From: Opitutia bacterium
GTDB taxonomy: Bacteria > Verrucomicrobiota > Verrucomicrobiae > Opitutales > UBA953
Reading direction: 5' to 3'
DNA length: 28,799 bases
Assembly: GCA_004558035.1 (NCBI GenBank)
Contig: SFEJ01000030.1
Span: 1-28,799 of the forward strand
Each line of letters opens with the position of its first letter. Position 1 is the first letter of the stretch. The position numbers were made by a program, and so were the translations under genes. The notes under the pieces were generated by a model, which saw only the letters and a list, made by a program, of their open reading frames with translations, was not told where the DNA came from and ran no database searches. Below are positions 1 through 8,952 of this stretch, piece by piece.

Positions 1-2
1 CG

Positions 3-105
3 CTTTTGGGGAAGCGACATTCTTGTCGCTTGTTGAAGTTTTTTTTAAGGAAATTTCCTTTTTAAGAATTCAGCAAAGCGACTGGAAAGTCGCTTCCCCG
101 AAAAG
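3..105. repeat. Imperfect inverted repeat with nested hairpins
   Basis: The outer arms (about 3-18 and 89-105) are near-perfect reverse complements that differ by one inserted base. Each arm belongs to a small hairpin of its own: AAGCGAC 12-18 with GTCGCTT 25-31, and AAGCGAC 76-82 with GTCGCTT 89-95. A perfect 14-base palindrome (AAGGAAATTTCCTT, 47-60) sits near the centre. The symmetry resembles a REP/BIME or a small non-autonomous element. No transposase is present and I see no target duplication. The annotation as a repeat is direct; mobility is inference. Confidence 0.55.
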
Positions 106-150
106 CCGCGGGAACGCCGAGCAACAGCCGCCTCGCCGGGACCTGCGCCA

Positions 151-200
151 TCCACTATTCACTATTCATTATCCACTATCCGTTATCCATTATCCGTTTT
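151..200. repeat. Low-complexity degenerate tandem tract
   Basis: This AT-rich stretch is built from variations of CACTATTCAT and CCATTATC units, in sharp contrast to the GC-rich surroundings. It ends just before a CGTTCCC word at 202-208. Nothing here looks coding. It resembles short dispersed intergenic filler repeats seen in other bacterial genomes. Confidence 0.45.
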
Positions 201-247
201 CCGTTCCCGCTTGAAGCGCGGACTAAAAATAACCTCGTGCGGTGCGT

Positions 248-263
248 TGGCACTTTTTTTGCA
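248..263 (+). promoter_or_regulatory. Sigma-54-type -24/-12 promoter match before sbcD
   Basis: The sequence reads TTGGCAC, a run of Ts, then TTGCA. The GG (249-250) and GC (261-262) dinucleotides are separated by exactly 10 bases, as in the RpoN consensus TGGCAC-N5-TTGC. If used, transcription would begin near base 274, only about two bases before the sbcD start at 276, so the mRNA would be almost leaderless. No enhancer-binding site is recognisable upstream. The match is visible; its use is uncertain. Confidence 0.35.
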
Positions 264-275
264 TGGAAATGCGCT

Positions 276-1601
276 ATGAAGATTATCCATACTGCTGACC
301 TGCATCTCGGACAGACCATTTACCAGAACTACGAGCGCGCCGACGAGCATGCGCATTTCTTCGCGCAGCTCGAAAAATGGTGCGTCGACGAAAAGCCCGA
401 CGCCCTCGTCGTGAGCGGCGACGTCTTCGACGTGCCGCAGCCGTCCGCCGCCGTGAAAAAGGCGTTCAACGCGCATTTCGTGCGCCTGCACGCGCTGTGT
501 CCCGAAATGCGCATCGTCGTCACGGCGGGCAATCATGATTCGGCGTCTCGTCTCGAAGCGGACCGCGAGCTCTGGGAACTCGCGGACGCGCACGTCGCGG
601 GAACGCCGCCGCCGTTCGCGGACGTCGTCGAGGGCGACGCGGAGGACTGGCGGGAACGCTTCATCGTGCGCCTGGCGAAGGGCTACGTCGTCGCGCTTCC
701 GCACATGAACGGCGCGCGCACGGCGCAGATTCAGAGCATTCTCGACAAAATCGCGGCGGAGAACGCGGACGGCAAGCCCGTCGTGATGACGGCGCACCTC
801 GCGCTCGCGGACTCGGACACGACCGGGCACGACCAGATCGGCGGCATCGCGACCGTTCCCGCGACGGTGCTCGGCGAGGGCTACGACTATCTCGCGCTCG
901 GGCACATTCACCGTCCGCAGACGCTCGGCGCGAAGCCCGACGTTCCCGGCGAAAGCGTCGAGCTGCCCGCGCCCGTGCGCCGCTATTCCGGCAGCGCGCT
1001 GCACGTGAGCTGCGACGAGACGTTCCCGCACAGCGTCAGCCTCGTCGAAATCGAACAGCACGGCGGCGCGGTCCGAGTCACGCCGCTGCGCATCGACGAA
1101 CTGCGCCATTTTCACGTGCTGCCCGAAAGCGGAGAGGCGTTCGCGGACGCGAAGAAGGCGGTCGCCGCCGTGAAGCGTTTCGCGGAGGAAAAGAAGAGCG
1201 GCTATTTCCGTCTGCGCGTGCGCCACGACGCGGATCTTCCCGCCGATTTTTCGCAGAGAATCTACGAAGCGATCGCGCCCTTCGGCGGCGAAATCCGCTT
1301 CAATCCGAAGCACGTCGTCGAAGGCGCTCCCGCGCCGTCCGAGGCGGCGGCGGAGAAGCCAGTGTTCGCCGTCGCCGATCTGAAGCAGATGGCGGATCCG
1401 CTCAAGTTCATCGAAAAGACGATCGCGGATTATCCCGGATTGGACATCGACGAAGTCCGCGGGCTTTTCGAAGAAGTGCGCGAGGAGGCGCGGCGCCTCG
1501 ACGACGAAGCGGCGAAGAAGGCCGAAGAAGCCGCGCGGAAAAAGAAGTCCGCGGGAACGGCGGAAAACGACGACGAAGACGCCGACGAAGAAAACGCCTG
1601 A
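276..1601 (+). CDS. sbcD: Exonuclease SbcCD, nuclease subunit SbcD (Mre11 family)
   Basis: This is the metallophosphoesterase subunit of the SbcCD (Mre11-Rad50) complex, a Mn-dependent nuclease that cuts hairpins and blocked DNA ends. The 441-residue product shows the phosphoesterase motifs in order: D8-x-H10, GD 48-49, GNHD 85-88, H174 in MTAHL, and GHIH 209-212. The C-terminal part carries the capping region and ends in an unusual Lys/Glu-rich then acidic tail (about the last 45 residues). An upstream in-frame ATG at 237 is rejected because residue 1 at 276 begins directly at the family's N-terminal strand (MKIIHTADLH). No clear Shine-Dalgarno is present; a sigma-54-like element lies just upstream. 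The gene is followed after 21 bases by sbcC, so the two are almost certainly co-transcribed. Identity is secure. Confidence 0.96.
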   Translation: MKIIHTADLHLGQTIYQNYERADEHAHFFAQLEKWCVDEKPDALVVSGDVFDVPQPSAAVKKAFNAHFVRLHALCPEMRIVVTAGNHDSASRLEADRELWELADAHVAGTPPPFADVVEGDAEDWRERFIVRLAKGYVVALPHMNGARTAQIQSILDKIAAENADGKPVVMTAHLALADSDTTGHDQIGGIATVPATVLGEGYDYLALGHIHRPQTLGAKPDVPGESVELPAPVRRYSGSALHVSCDETFPHSVSLVEIEQHGGAVRVTPLRIDELRHFHVLPESGEAFADAKKAVAAVKRFAEEKKSGYFRLRVRHDADLPADFSQRIYEAIAPFGGEIRFNPKHVVEGAPAPSEAAAEKPVFAVADLKQMADPLKFIEKTIADYPGLDIDEVRGLFEEVREEARRLDDEAAKKAEEAARKKKSAGTAENDDEDADEENA

Positions 1602-1622
1602 AAATTTCAAATCTCGAACGCC

Positions 1623-4600
1623 ATGAAATTCAAACGACTTCATATCCGCAACATCGCCTCGATCCGCGAGGCGGACATTGATTTCGAAAACGCTCTCACG
1701 GACGCCGCGACCGGCGCGCCCGCTCAGATGTTTCTCATCACGGGCGAAACCGGCTCGGGCAAGACCGCGATTCTCGACGCGATTTCGCTCGCGCTCTACA
1801 AGACGACGCCGCGCGTCGAGAGCATGAACGTAAAATCCCCAAAAAACGGAAGATTGATTCGCTCAAAAAATGTTTTCGTCGAAGATTTTTCCGGAAAGGA
1901 AATCTACATAAACGCCGTCGAACAGTACACGCGTTTGGGCATTTCCTCGAAAGATGAATGTTACAGCGAGCTCGTCTTCGAAGGAAACGACGGGAAGACT
2001 TATCGCGCGAAACTGGAATTGGGGCGCGCGCGCACCATGAATTTCAAAGTCCCAAAATGGACGCTGCGCTGCAAGGAGGACGGAACGGAAGTTTCCGGAA
2101 CGGAGGCGGGCGAAAAAATCGTTTCCGTCGTCGGGCTCACGTTCGAGCAGTTTTCGCGCATGTCGATGCTCGCGCAAGGGCAGTTTGCGGCGTTTCTCGT
2201 CGGCGGGAAGGAAGAACGCGAAACGATTCTGGAACGCCTGACGAACACGGAGCGTTTTTCGCATTACGGCACGGCGATTTCCAATCTCAAAAAACGGGCG
2301 AAAGGCGACGTGGATATCGTCAACGCTCAGTTCGACGAGGCGGCGAAGGGCGCGCTCCCGCAGGAGAAACTCGACGCGCTGGCGCGGGAACGCGACGAAA
2401 AATCCGGCGAGCGCGAAAACCGCAAAGCCGCGCTCGCCGAGCTTGAAGGGAAGCTGAAGACCTTGAGCGATTTCGCGACGCGGAAGGAGCTGCGGGAACG
2501 CGCCGACGCGGAAGTCGCGCGGCTCGGCGAAACGATCGCCGGCGAAGATTTCCGTGCGAAAGTCGCGCTCGTCGAAACGTGGGACGCGAGCGCGGATGCT
2601 CGGAAATCGCTCGACGCGCTGAACAAGGCGCGGCGGGAACGCGAAAAGCTGATTGCGGAAACGCCTTCGCTCCGCGCCCGCTTCGACGCGCTTTCGGCGG
2701 ATCTGCTCGCGCGGCGCGAGGCGGCGAAAACGCTCGCGGAAACCTTGCGCGGACGGCGGGGACGCCTCGACGCGCAGGAACCGCGGGCGCCGCTTTACGC
2801 GGACGCGGGAACGCTCTGCGAAAAAATCAAGCGCTTCGACGAGGAACGCGGACGCGAAGCGACGGCGACGCGGGAGCGCGGCGAACTCGAAGCGAAGAAA
2901 ACGGAGCTCGACGCGAAGCTCGACGCCGCGCGGAAAACGGCGGAAGAGACGGCGGCGTCGGTCACGGCGAAGCAGAGCGAAATCGACGCGCGGACGGAAG
3001 CGCGCGCGGAGCTCGAGCCCGAGGAGACGAATCGCGCAATCAGCGAGGCGCACGAACGCAAAGGCGCGTTGGAAAATCTGGAGAACGAGCGCAGGCGCCA
3101 CGCCGCCGCCGTCGAAGAAACGAAAAAACTCGCGGAAGCGATCGCCGGGCGGGAAAAGACTTTGAGCGGGCTCGAAGCGGAAAAAATCGCCGCCGAAAAA
3201 GCGTTCGCGGACGCGGAGAAAAAATTTGAAGCCGCGCGGGAACGCTGTTCCGTGATGGCGGAAGGCACGAAGGCGGCGCTGACGAAACTGCGGAAACGTC
3301 TGCGCGAGGAGCACGCGGAAGTCTGCCCGCTCTGCGGTCAGAAGATTCTCGAACTGCATTGCGACGAAGAGGAGTTTCGCGCGATTCTTTCTCCGCTCGA
3401 ACAGGAACGCGACGCGGCGAAGAAGGAGCGGGACGCCGCCGAGAGCGCGAGCCGCGAAGCCGCGGGAAAATTCAACGCGGAAAAAGGCGGGCTCGACGCC
3501 GAGCGCGCGCGTCTCTCGGAAACGGAAAAGACGATCGCGAAACTTCTGGACGGTCTGCTCAAAGAGGCGGGAACGCTCGGGCTCGACGTCGGGGCGCCGC
3601 TCGCGGAGCAGATTGCCGGGGCGCTCGTCGCGCTCGAAGAAGAGCTGGCGGGGCTGAGTGAAAAACAGCGCACCGTCGAAAAGATTTCGAAGGAAATCAC
3701 GGAACTCAACAGAGAGAAAAAGCCGCTCGACGCCGCCAGGACGAAGGCGGACAAAGCTTTCGCCGCCGCGCGGGAAGCGTTCTCGAAAAACGATTCGGAA
3801 ATCGACGCGCGGAAACGCGCCGCGGACGCCGCCGCGAAAAAAATCGAAGAACTTCGAGACGAACTCGCGCCTCGCCTCGCCGCGTTTTCCCCCGAATGGG
3901 AAAGCGATTGCGCCGGGACGCGGGAACGTCTTGCCGCGGACGCGCGCGCCTACGCCGAAGAAAAGGACGCGTGCGAGGCGGCGACGCGCGACCTGAAATC
4001 CGCCGAGGAGACGGCGGCGCGCTTCGACGCCGTGCGCGCGGGCGTGCTCGAAAATCACGCCGAATGGGAGGACGCGTCGCGCGTTCCCGCCGCGTTCTCC
4101 GGCGACGCGGACGGCGCGTGGAACATGCTCGCCGGCGACGTGCGCGCGCAGACGCAGAATCTGCGTTCCCGCGAAAGCGAAATCCGCGAGAACGAAACCT
4201 CGCTCGCTGCGTTTTACGAAAAGAACGGCACGACGGAAACGGAGCTCGCGAAGCTCGCCGCGCGGGAACGCGAAGTCTCCGCCGCGCGAAGTGAAATCGC
4301 GGACGTCCGCGCCGCGCGCAAAACCGCCGCGGAAAACGCCGAAAGAGCGCGCTTCGAGATCGCCGGAATCCTGGAAAAACTCGGAGTCGCGACGGAGGCG
4401 GACGTTCCCGCGGAGGCGCCGCTCGCGGCGGAAAAAGCGGCTCTCGACAAGCGCCTCGCCGAGCTCGCGATGCGTCTCGGCGAAATCGGGAAAGAGCTGG
4501 AGGCGGACGCCGGCAATCGGGAACGCCTGAAGGAAATCGAAACGCGCCTCGAAGCGGCGAAAACGCGTTTCGCCAAGTGGGAAAAACTGGACAAATGTTT

Positions 4601-5084
4601 CGGCGGCACGCGTTTCCGCACGCTCGTGCAGTCCTGCATTCTTCGCCCGCTGCTCGCGAACGCCAACATTTACCTAAGCCGCATCAGCGACCGCTACGAA
4701 CTGACCTGCGTCGACGAGAACGAGCAGCTCTCCGTCTTCGTGCGCGACCGGCTCAACAAAAACTGCGTGCGCAGCTCGACGGTGCTTTCCGGCGGTGAGC
4801 GCTTCATGGTCTCGCTGGCGCTCTCGCTCGCGCTTTCTTCGCTCAACCGAGCCGACCTGAACACGGACGTTCTCTTCATCGACGAGGGCTTCGGCACGCT
4901 CGACCAGAAGAGCCTCGCGGAAGTGCTGAACGCGCTCGAGCGTCTGGGCGAAATCGCGGGCGAGAGCCGTCGGCGCGTCGGCGTCATCTCGCACCGGGAG
5001 GAGCTGAAGGAGCGCATTCCGGTGCGCCTCGCCGTCCGTCGCGAAGGCGAGAGCGGCAGCGTCGTCCGCGTCGAAAAAGCGTAA
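1623..5084 (+). CDS. sbcC: Exonuclease SbcCD, ATPase subunit SbcC (Rad50 family)
   Basis: This is the SMC-like ATPase partner of SbcD. It binds DNA ends and couples ATP hydrolysis to nuclease access. The 1153-residue protein has Walker A GETGSGKT at 41-48, then a long Glu/Lys/Ala-rich coiled coil. The zinc hook is CPLC (C568, C571) at the mid-point, followed by the returning coil. ABC signature LSGGE lies at 1055-1059 and Walker B FIDEGFGTLD has its Asp-Glu at about 1087-1088. Length and hook position are normal for the family. The start at 1623 begins at the first conserved strand (MKFKRLHIRNIASI). It ends 15 bases before the stop of the convergent smc gene, with no hairpin terminator between. 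The coil-coding parts are dense in GGGAACG words, many read as Arg-Glu-Arg using CGG. Confidence 0.96.
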   Translation: MKFKRLHIRNIASIREADIDFENALTDAATGAPAQMFLITGETGSGKTAILDAISLALYKTTPRVESMNVKSPKNGRLIRSKNVFVEDFSGKEIYINAVEQYTRLGISSKDECYSELVFEGNDGKTYRAKLELGRARTMNFKVPKWTLRCKEDGTEVSGTEAGEKIVSVVGLTFEQFSRMSMLAQGQFAAFLVGGKEERETILERLTNTERFSHYGTAISNLKKRAKGDVDIVNAQFDEAAKGALPQEKLDALARERDEKSGERENRKAALAELEGKLKTLSDFATRKELRERADAEVARLGETIAGEDFRAKVALVETWDASADARKSLDALNKARREREKLIAETPSLRARFDALSADLLARREAAKTLAETLRGRRGRLDAQEPRAPLYADAGTLCEKIKRFDEERGREATATRERGELEAKKTELDAKLDAARKTAEETAASVTAKQSEIDARTEARAELEPEETNRAISEAHERKGALENLENERRRHAAAVEETKKLAEAIAGREKTLSGLEAEKIAAEKAFADAEKKFEAARERCSVMAEGTKAALTKLRKRLREEHAEVCPLCGQKILELHCDEEEFRAILSPLEQERDAAKKERDAAESASREAAGKFNAEKGGLDAERARLSETEKTIAKLLDGLLKEAGTLGLDVGAPLAEQIAGALVALEEELAGLSEKQRTVEKISKEITELNREKKPLDAARTKADKAFAAAREAFSKNDSEIDARKRAADAAAKKIEELRDELAPRLAAFSPEWESDCAGTRERLAADARAYAEEKDACEAATRDLKSAEETAARFDAVRAGVLENHAEWEDASRVPAAFSGDADGAWNMLAGDVRAQTQNLRSRESEIRENETSLAAFYEKNGTTETELAKLAAREREVSAARSEIADVRAARKTAAENAERARFEIAGILEKLGVATEADVPAEAPLAAEKAALDKRLAELAMRLGEIGKELEADAGNRERLKEIETRLEAAKTRFAKWEKLDKCFGGTRFRTLVQSCILRPLLANANIYLSRISDRYELTCVDENEQLSVFVRDRLNKNCVRSSTVLSGGERFMVSLALSLALSSLNRADLNTDVLFIDEGFGTLDQKSLAEVLNALERLGEIAGESRRRVGVISHREELKERIPVRLAVRREGESGSVVRVEKA

Positions 5085-5099
5085 GCGGGAACGCGGGCG

Positions 5100-8000
5100 T
5101 CAGCGCGCCATGGAGAAGGCGCCGCCTTTGCCGAGCGTCGGCGATTCCGTGACCGTGCCCGTCGTTTCCGTGTCGCCGCTTTCGCGGTTGAAGCGCATCG
5201 AGAGCAACTGCGTCACGCCGCGTTCCTGCATCGTCACGCCGTAGATCGTTCCCGCGGCGGAGACGGTGCGCTTGTTGTGCGTGACGACGAGGAACTGCGA
5301 GTAGCGCGTGAACTCGCGCACGATGTCCGTGAAGCGGCCGACGTTCGCGTCGTCCAGCGGCGCGTCGAGCTCGTCGAGCACGCAGAACGGCGACGGCTTC
5401 ACCATGTAGATCGCGAAGAGCAGGGCGACGGCGGTCATCGTGCGCTGGCCGCCGGAGAGCAGCGAGATGCTGCGCAGCTTCGTTCCCGGCGGGCGCGCGA
5501 TGATCTCGATGCCGCTGTCGAGCACGTCTTCCGCCTGCACGAGCTGCAGGTCGCTCTCGCCGCCGTGGAAGAGGCGGTCGAACGTGAACTTGAAGTTCTT
5601 GCGGATCTGCTCGAAGGTGTCGGAAAAGAGCTTCTGCGAGGTCGCGTTGATTTCGTCGATCGCCTTGACGAGCTCGTTCTTGGAGCTCCACAGGTCGTCC
5701 GCCTGCGTCTTGAGGAAGGTGTAGCGTTCCCGCAGGTCGGCGTATTCGTCGATGGCGGTGTGGTTGACGGCGCCCATGGAGAACAGGCGTTCCCGCAGGT
5801 CGGCGACTTCGCGGCGCAGCGGCGCCCAGTCCGTGTCGTCCATCGCGGCGAGGTCTTCCTCCGTCGGCTCGCCGCGTTCCCGCCGTGCGGGCTTCGGGCG
5901 TTCGGCGGCGGCGCCGTTCTCGTCGTCCTCTTCGAGCTCGTCGAAGCGCACCTTGGTCTCGAGCTCCTCGTCGGCGTTCCAGAGACTGCGCTTCCAGTCC
6001 ACGCCCGCGACGTCGAGCTGGTATTCGGTGGAGACTTTTTCCGCGATGAACGTGCACTGCGAAGTTTCTTCGGTGAGCCTGACTTCGAGCGCGCCGAGCC
6101 GCGTCTCGTTTTCGCGGAGCGCGTTACGGTCGCCGGTCATCGACGCGTCGAGCTCCTCGATGCGCGCCTCGACGCTCTGCGATTCGGCGCGGAGCGTCTC
6201 GAGCGCGCCGCCGGAACTTTCGAGCGTTTCCGCGAGCTGGGCGACGCGCGCCGCGGCGTTCGCGGCCTGTTCCGCGAAGGCGGCGATCTGCGCCTCGGCG
6301 TTGCGTTTTTCGCCTTCGCGCACGTCGATCCGGCTCTGCAGATCGGCGAGCTGGCGGCGCACTTCGGCAACTTCGCGCTCGATCATTTCGAGCTGCTGCT
6401 TCTTTTGCGCGAGGTCGAAGCGGACTTCGTTGACGGCTTCGCGGCGCTCGTCCGCCTCCGCGCGGAGCGAGGCGATTTCGGATTCGCGCCGCGCGATGTC
6501 CTCCTTCGCTGCGGCGATCGCGCTTTCGCCGGTTTCGAGAACGTGCTTCGCCGCCTCCATCTTGGCGACGGCGGCGTCGCGGGAACGCTCGAATTCGGCG
6601 AGGAGATTTTCCTGCCGCGCGAGCGCCTGTTCGTTTTCGCCGAGCGCGCGTTCGGCGGCGCGCTCGTCCGCGGCGATGGCGGAAACTTCCTGCGCGAGCG
6701 CGGCGGCGGAGACGCGGAGCTCTTCGGTCTCGGCTTCGGTCGCGTCCATTTCCGACTGGATTTCGAGCGTGCGCTGGTTGGCTTCGGTCAGCGCGTCGTT
6801 TTCCGCGGCGAGGCGTTCCCGCAGCTCGCGGATTTCGCTTTCGCGGCGGAAGGCGGACGAGGTCTTTTCGCCGCCCGCGCGCGTGCGCAGCAGCCCGCGG
6901 CAGTCCACGAGCTCGCCGTCGAGCGTCGCGACGAGGAGAAAGTCGAAGTCCGGGCGCGCCGTCCAGAATTCGAGGAACTGCGCGGCGTCGTCGCAGACGA
7001 AACAGCGTTCGAAAAGGGCGGCGAGGCGCGGCGCGAATTCGGGAATCTTCGCTTCGACGAGCGTTCCCGCGGGGCGGAGAAATTCCGGCAGTCCGGCGGG
7101 CGCGGAGCGGGGCGCCTCGTGCGGCGGGAGCGCGAGCACGGCGCCGCCGAGATTGCGCTCGCCGAGTTCCCGCAGCAGTGCGGCGACGCGGGAGGAGGCG
7201 TCCAGAAAAAGCGCTTCCGCCGCGGAGCCGAGCAGCAGCTCGATCGCGGGCGCGTAAACGTTTTCGCGCACGGAAATCAGCGCGTTGAGCGGCTTCGCCG
7301 TTCCCGCGGGAACGACTTCGGCGAGCTCGCCTCTGAGGATCGCCTTCGCACCGGAGGAGAAGCCTTCGAACTTCGCCTGCAGCTGTTCGAGCATCGAGAG
7401 CTGCGCGGACGTGCGCGCGACCTGGCGGTCTAACCCGGAAATGATCTGCTGCTGCTCGCGGAAACGCGTCGCGAGCGCCTTGCCTTTTTCGCGCGCGGCT
7501 TCCACGGCCTGTTGCGCGCGCGCGTGGTCGGCGCGGCGGGCTTCGGCGAGCGTCCGCGCCTCTTCGGTCCGCGCTTCGAGCGCGTGCCGGGCCTCGCGGA
7601 GCTGCGCGAGCGCGTTGCCGATCTCGGCGTGGCGGATTTCGGAGGTGCGCAGATCGACTTCGATGTTCGTCACGGTGGAGCGGGAACGCGTGATCTCGTT
7701 TTCGCGCATCAGCAGATCCTGCCGTGCGACGGCGATTTCGCGTTCGAGCGCGGAAAGGCGCGCGAGCGTCTCGTCGAGCTCGCGTTGGCGCACGCGGAAG
7801 GCTTCGTCGGCGGCGGAGACGTCGCCCGCGCTGCGCAGCTTGGAGTCGCCTCCGCCCTGAATGCGCGTCTCCAGCTCGTCGCGGCGGAGCACGATGGCGG
7901 CGATTTCCTGCTCGATGCCCGCGATGCGTTCCCGCAGGTCCTGAGAGCGCACTTCCGAAAATTTGATCTGCGCCTCCGCGTTTTCCTTTTCCGAGCGCAG

Positions 8001-8876
8001 CGCGAAGATCATCTGCTGCGCGTTTTCGATTTTTTCACGGAGCACGCTGCGCTGCACCTTGGACGAGGCGAGCACGTTCTCGCGCTCCGAAAGATCCGCG
8101 CGCTGCGCGGCGACCGTTTCGCGGAGCGTTCCCGCGGCGGCCTCCGTCTCGCGGACGGCTTCGCGGTGCCCGCAGAACTGAAACGCCTGGCTCGCGAGAT
8201 CGAGATGCGTCAGCCGGTGCCTGAGGCGTTTCCAGCGCAGCGCCTTGGACGCCTGGCGCTTCAGCGTGGCGATCTGGCGGGAAAGCTCGTCGAGGCGGTC
8301 GGTGACGCGCGCGAGGTTCTGGTCGACGAGCGCGAGCTTGCCCAGCGCCTCCTTGCGCTGCGTCTTGTAGCGCGTGATGCCCGCCGCCTCCTCGAAGAGC
8401 GTGCGGCGCTCCGAGGGATTCGCGGAAAGAATCTGGTCGATCTGCCCCTGCACCATGAACGAATACGAGACGCGCCCGACGCCCGTGTCCATGAAGAGCC
8501 GCTGGATGTCGCGCAGGCGGCATGCCTTGCCGTTGAGAAAATAGTCCGACGAGTCGTCGCGCGTCACGCGGCGGACGATGGAGACTTCGTTGAACGCGGT
8601 GCCGAGCTCCTTTTCGCATTCCGCGAAGACGAGTTCGACTTCGCAGTACTGGAGCGGCTTGCGCTTGTCCGTTCCCGAGAAGATGACGTCGTGCATCGAG
8701 CCGCCGCGCAACGCCTTGGCGCTCTGTTCGCCGAGCACCCAGCGGATCGCGTCCACGATGTTGGATTTTCCGCAGCCGTTCGGTCCGACGATCGCCGTGA
8801 TTCCAGGGCGGAGCTCCACGCGCGTGCGGTCGGCGAAACTTTTGAATCCGTTGATGACGAGCTGTTTCAGATACAT
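5100..8876 (-). CDS. smc: Chromosome partition protein SMC
   Basis: This is the core ATPase of bacterial condensin, which folds and segregates the chromosome, usually with ScpA and ScpB (not in this window). The 1258-residue product has Walker A GPNGCGKSN at 31-39, followed by DAIRWVLGEQSAKALRG, a hallmark of SMC. The first coil follows, then a globular hinge at about 502-672 (FEGFSSGAKAI onward) and the second coil. Signature LLSGGQR lies near 1140 and Walker B VLDELDAPLDD near 1165. An acidic and Pro/Arg-rich insertion (around 970-1020) interrupts the C-terminal coil. The frame is open 23 codons upstream to 8945, but the family start MYLKQLVINGFKSF begins at 8876. mnmA lies 76 bases upstream on the same strand, so read-through is plausible. 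Confidence 0.96.
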   Translation of the reverse strand: MYLKQLVINGFKSFADRTRVELRPGITAIVGPNGCGKSNIVDAIRWVLGEQSAKALRGGSMHDVIFSGTDKRKPLQYCEVELVFAECEKELGTAFNEVSIVRRVTRDDSSDYFLNGKACRLRDIQRLFMDTGVGRVSYSFMVQGQIDQILSANPSERRTLFEEAAGITRYKTQRKEALGKLALVDQNLARVTDRLDELSRQIATLKRQASKALRWKRLRHRLTHLDLASQAFQFCGHREAVRETEAAAGTLRETVAAQRADLSERENVLASSKVQRSVLREKIENAQQMIFALRSEKENAEAQIKFSEVRSQDLRERIAGIEQEIAAIVLRRDELETRIQGGGDSKLRSAGDVSAADEAFRVRQRELDETLARLSALEREIAVARQDLLMRENEITRSRSTVTNIEVDLRTSEIRHAEIGNALAQLREARHALEARTEEARTLAEARRADHARAQQAVEAAREKGKALATRFREQQQIISGLDRQVARTSAQLSMLEQLQAKFEGFSSGAKAILRGELAEVVPAGTAKPLNALISVRENVYAPAIELLLGSAAEALFLDASSRVAALLRELGERNLGGAVLALPPHEAPRSAPAGLPEFLRPAGTLVEAKIPEFAPRLAALFERCFVCDDAAQFLEFWTARPDFDFLLVATLDGELVDCRGLLRTRAGGEKTSSAFRRESEIRELRERLAAENDALTEANQRTLEIQSEMDATEAETEELRVSAAALAQEVSAIAADERAAERALGENEQALARQENLLAEFERSRDAAVAKMEAAKHVLETGESAIAAAKEDIARRESEIASLRAEADERREAVNEVRFDLAQKKQQLEMIEREVAEVRRQLADLQSRIDVREGEKRNAEAQIAAFAEQAANAAARVAQLAETLESSGGALETLRAESQSVEARIEELDASMTGDRNALRENETRLGALEVRLTEETSQCTFIAEKVSTEYQLDVAGVDWKRSLWNADEELETKVRFDELEEDDENGAAAERPKPARRERGEPTEEDLAAMDDTDWAPLRREVADLRERLFSMGAVNHTAIDEYADLRERYTFLKTQADDLWSSKNELVKAIDEINATSQKLFSDTFEQIRKNFKFTFDRLFHGGESDLQLVQAEDVLDSGIEIIARPPGTKLRSISLLSGGQRTMTAVALLFAIYMVKPSPFCVLDELDAPLDDANVGRFTDIVREFTRYSQFLVVTHNKRTVSAAGTIYGVTMQERGVTQLLSMRFNRESGDTETTGTVTESPTLGKGGAFSMAR
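7299..7314. repeat. Palindromic double GGGAACG word
   Basis: The 16-base perfect palindrome CGTTCCCGCGGGAACG lies inside smc and joins two copies of the window-wide word head to head. The identical 16-mer occurs again at 25304-25319 in the adhesin gene. It contains a CCGCGG core. See the finding on the repeated word. Confidence 0.8.
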
Positions 8877-8952
8877 CGTTGCGAACTTGAAATTTCTTTG
8901 CGGTTGAAAGGAGCCGAGCCTAAAGCAAAGCGCCGCGGATTTCAACGCGTCT

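Noticed and set aside
23..214. 63-codon open frame at the left edge
   Set aside because: It runs through an inverted repeat and a low-complexity tract; its sequence is simply the repeat translated.
183..1643. 486-codon open frame opposite sbcD
   Set aside because: SbcD motifs are complete on the + strand; this product is Arg-rich with no motif.
5277..7433. 718-codon open frame opposite smc
   Set aside because: It overlaps the coil and hinge of an unmistakable SMC and has only low-complexity composition.
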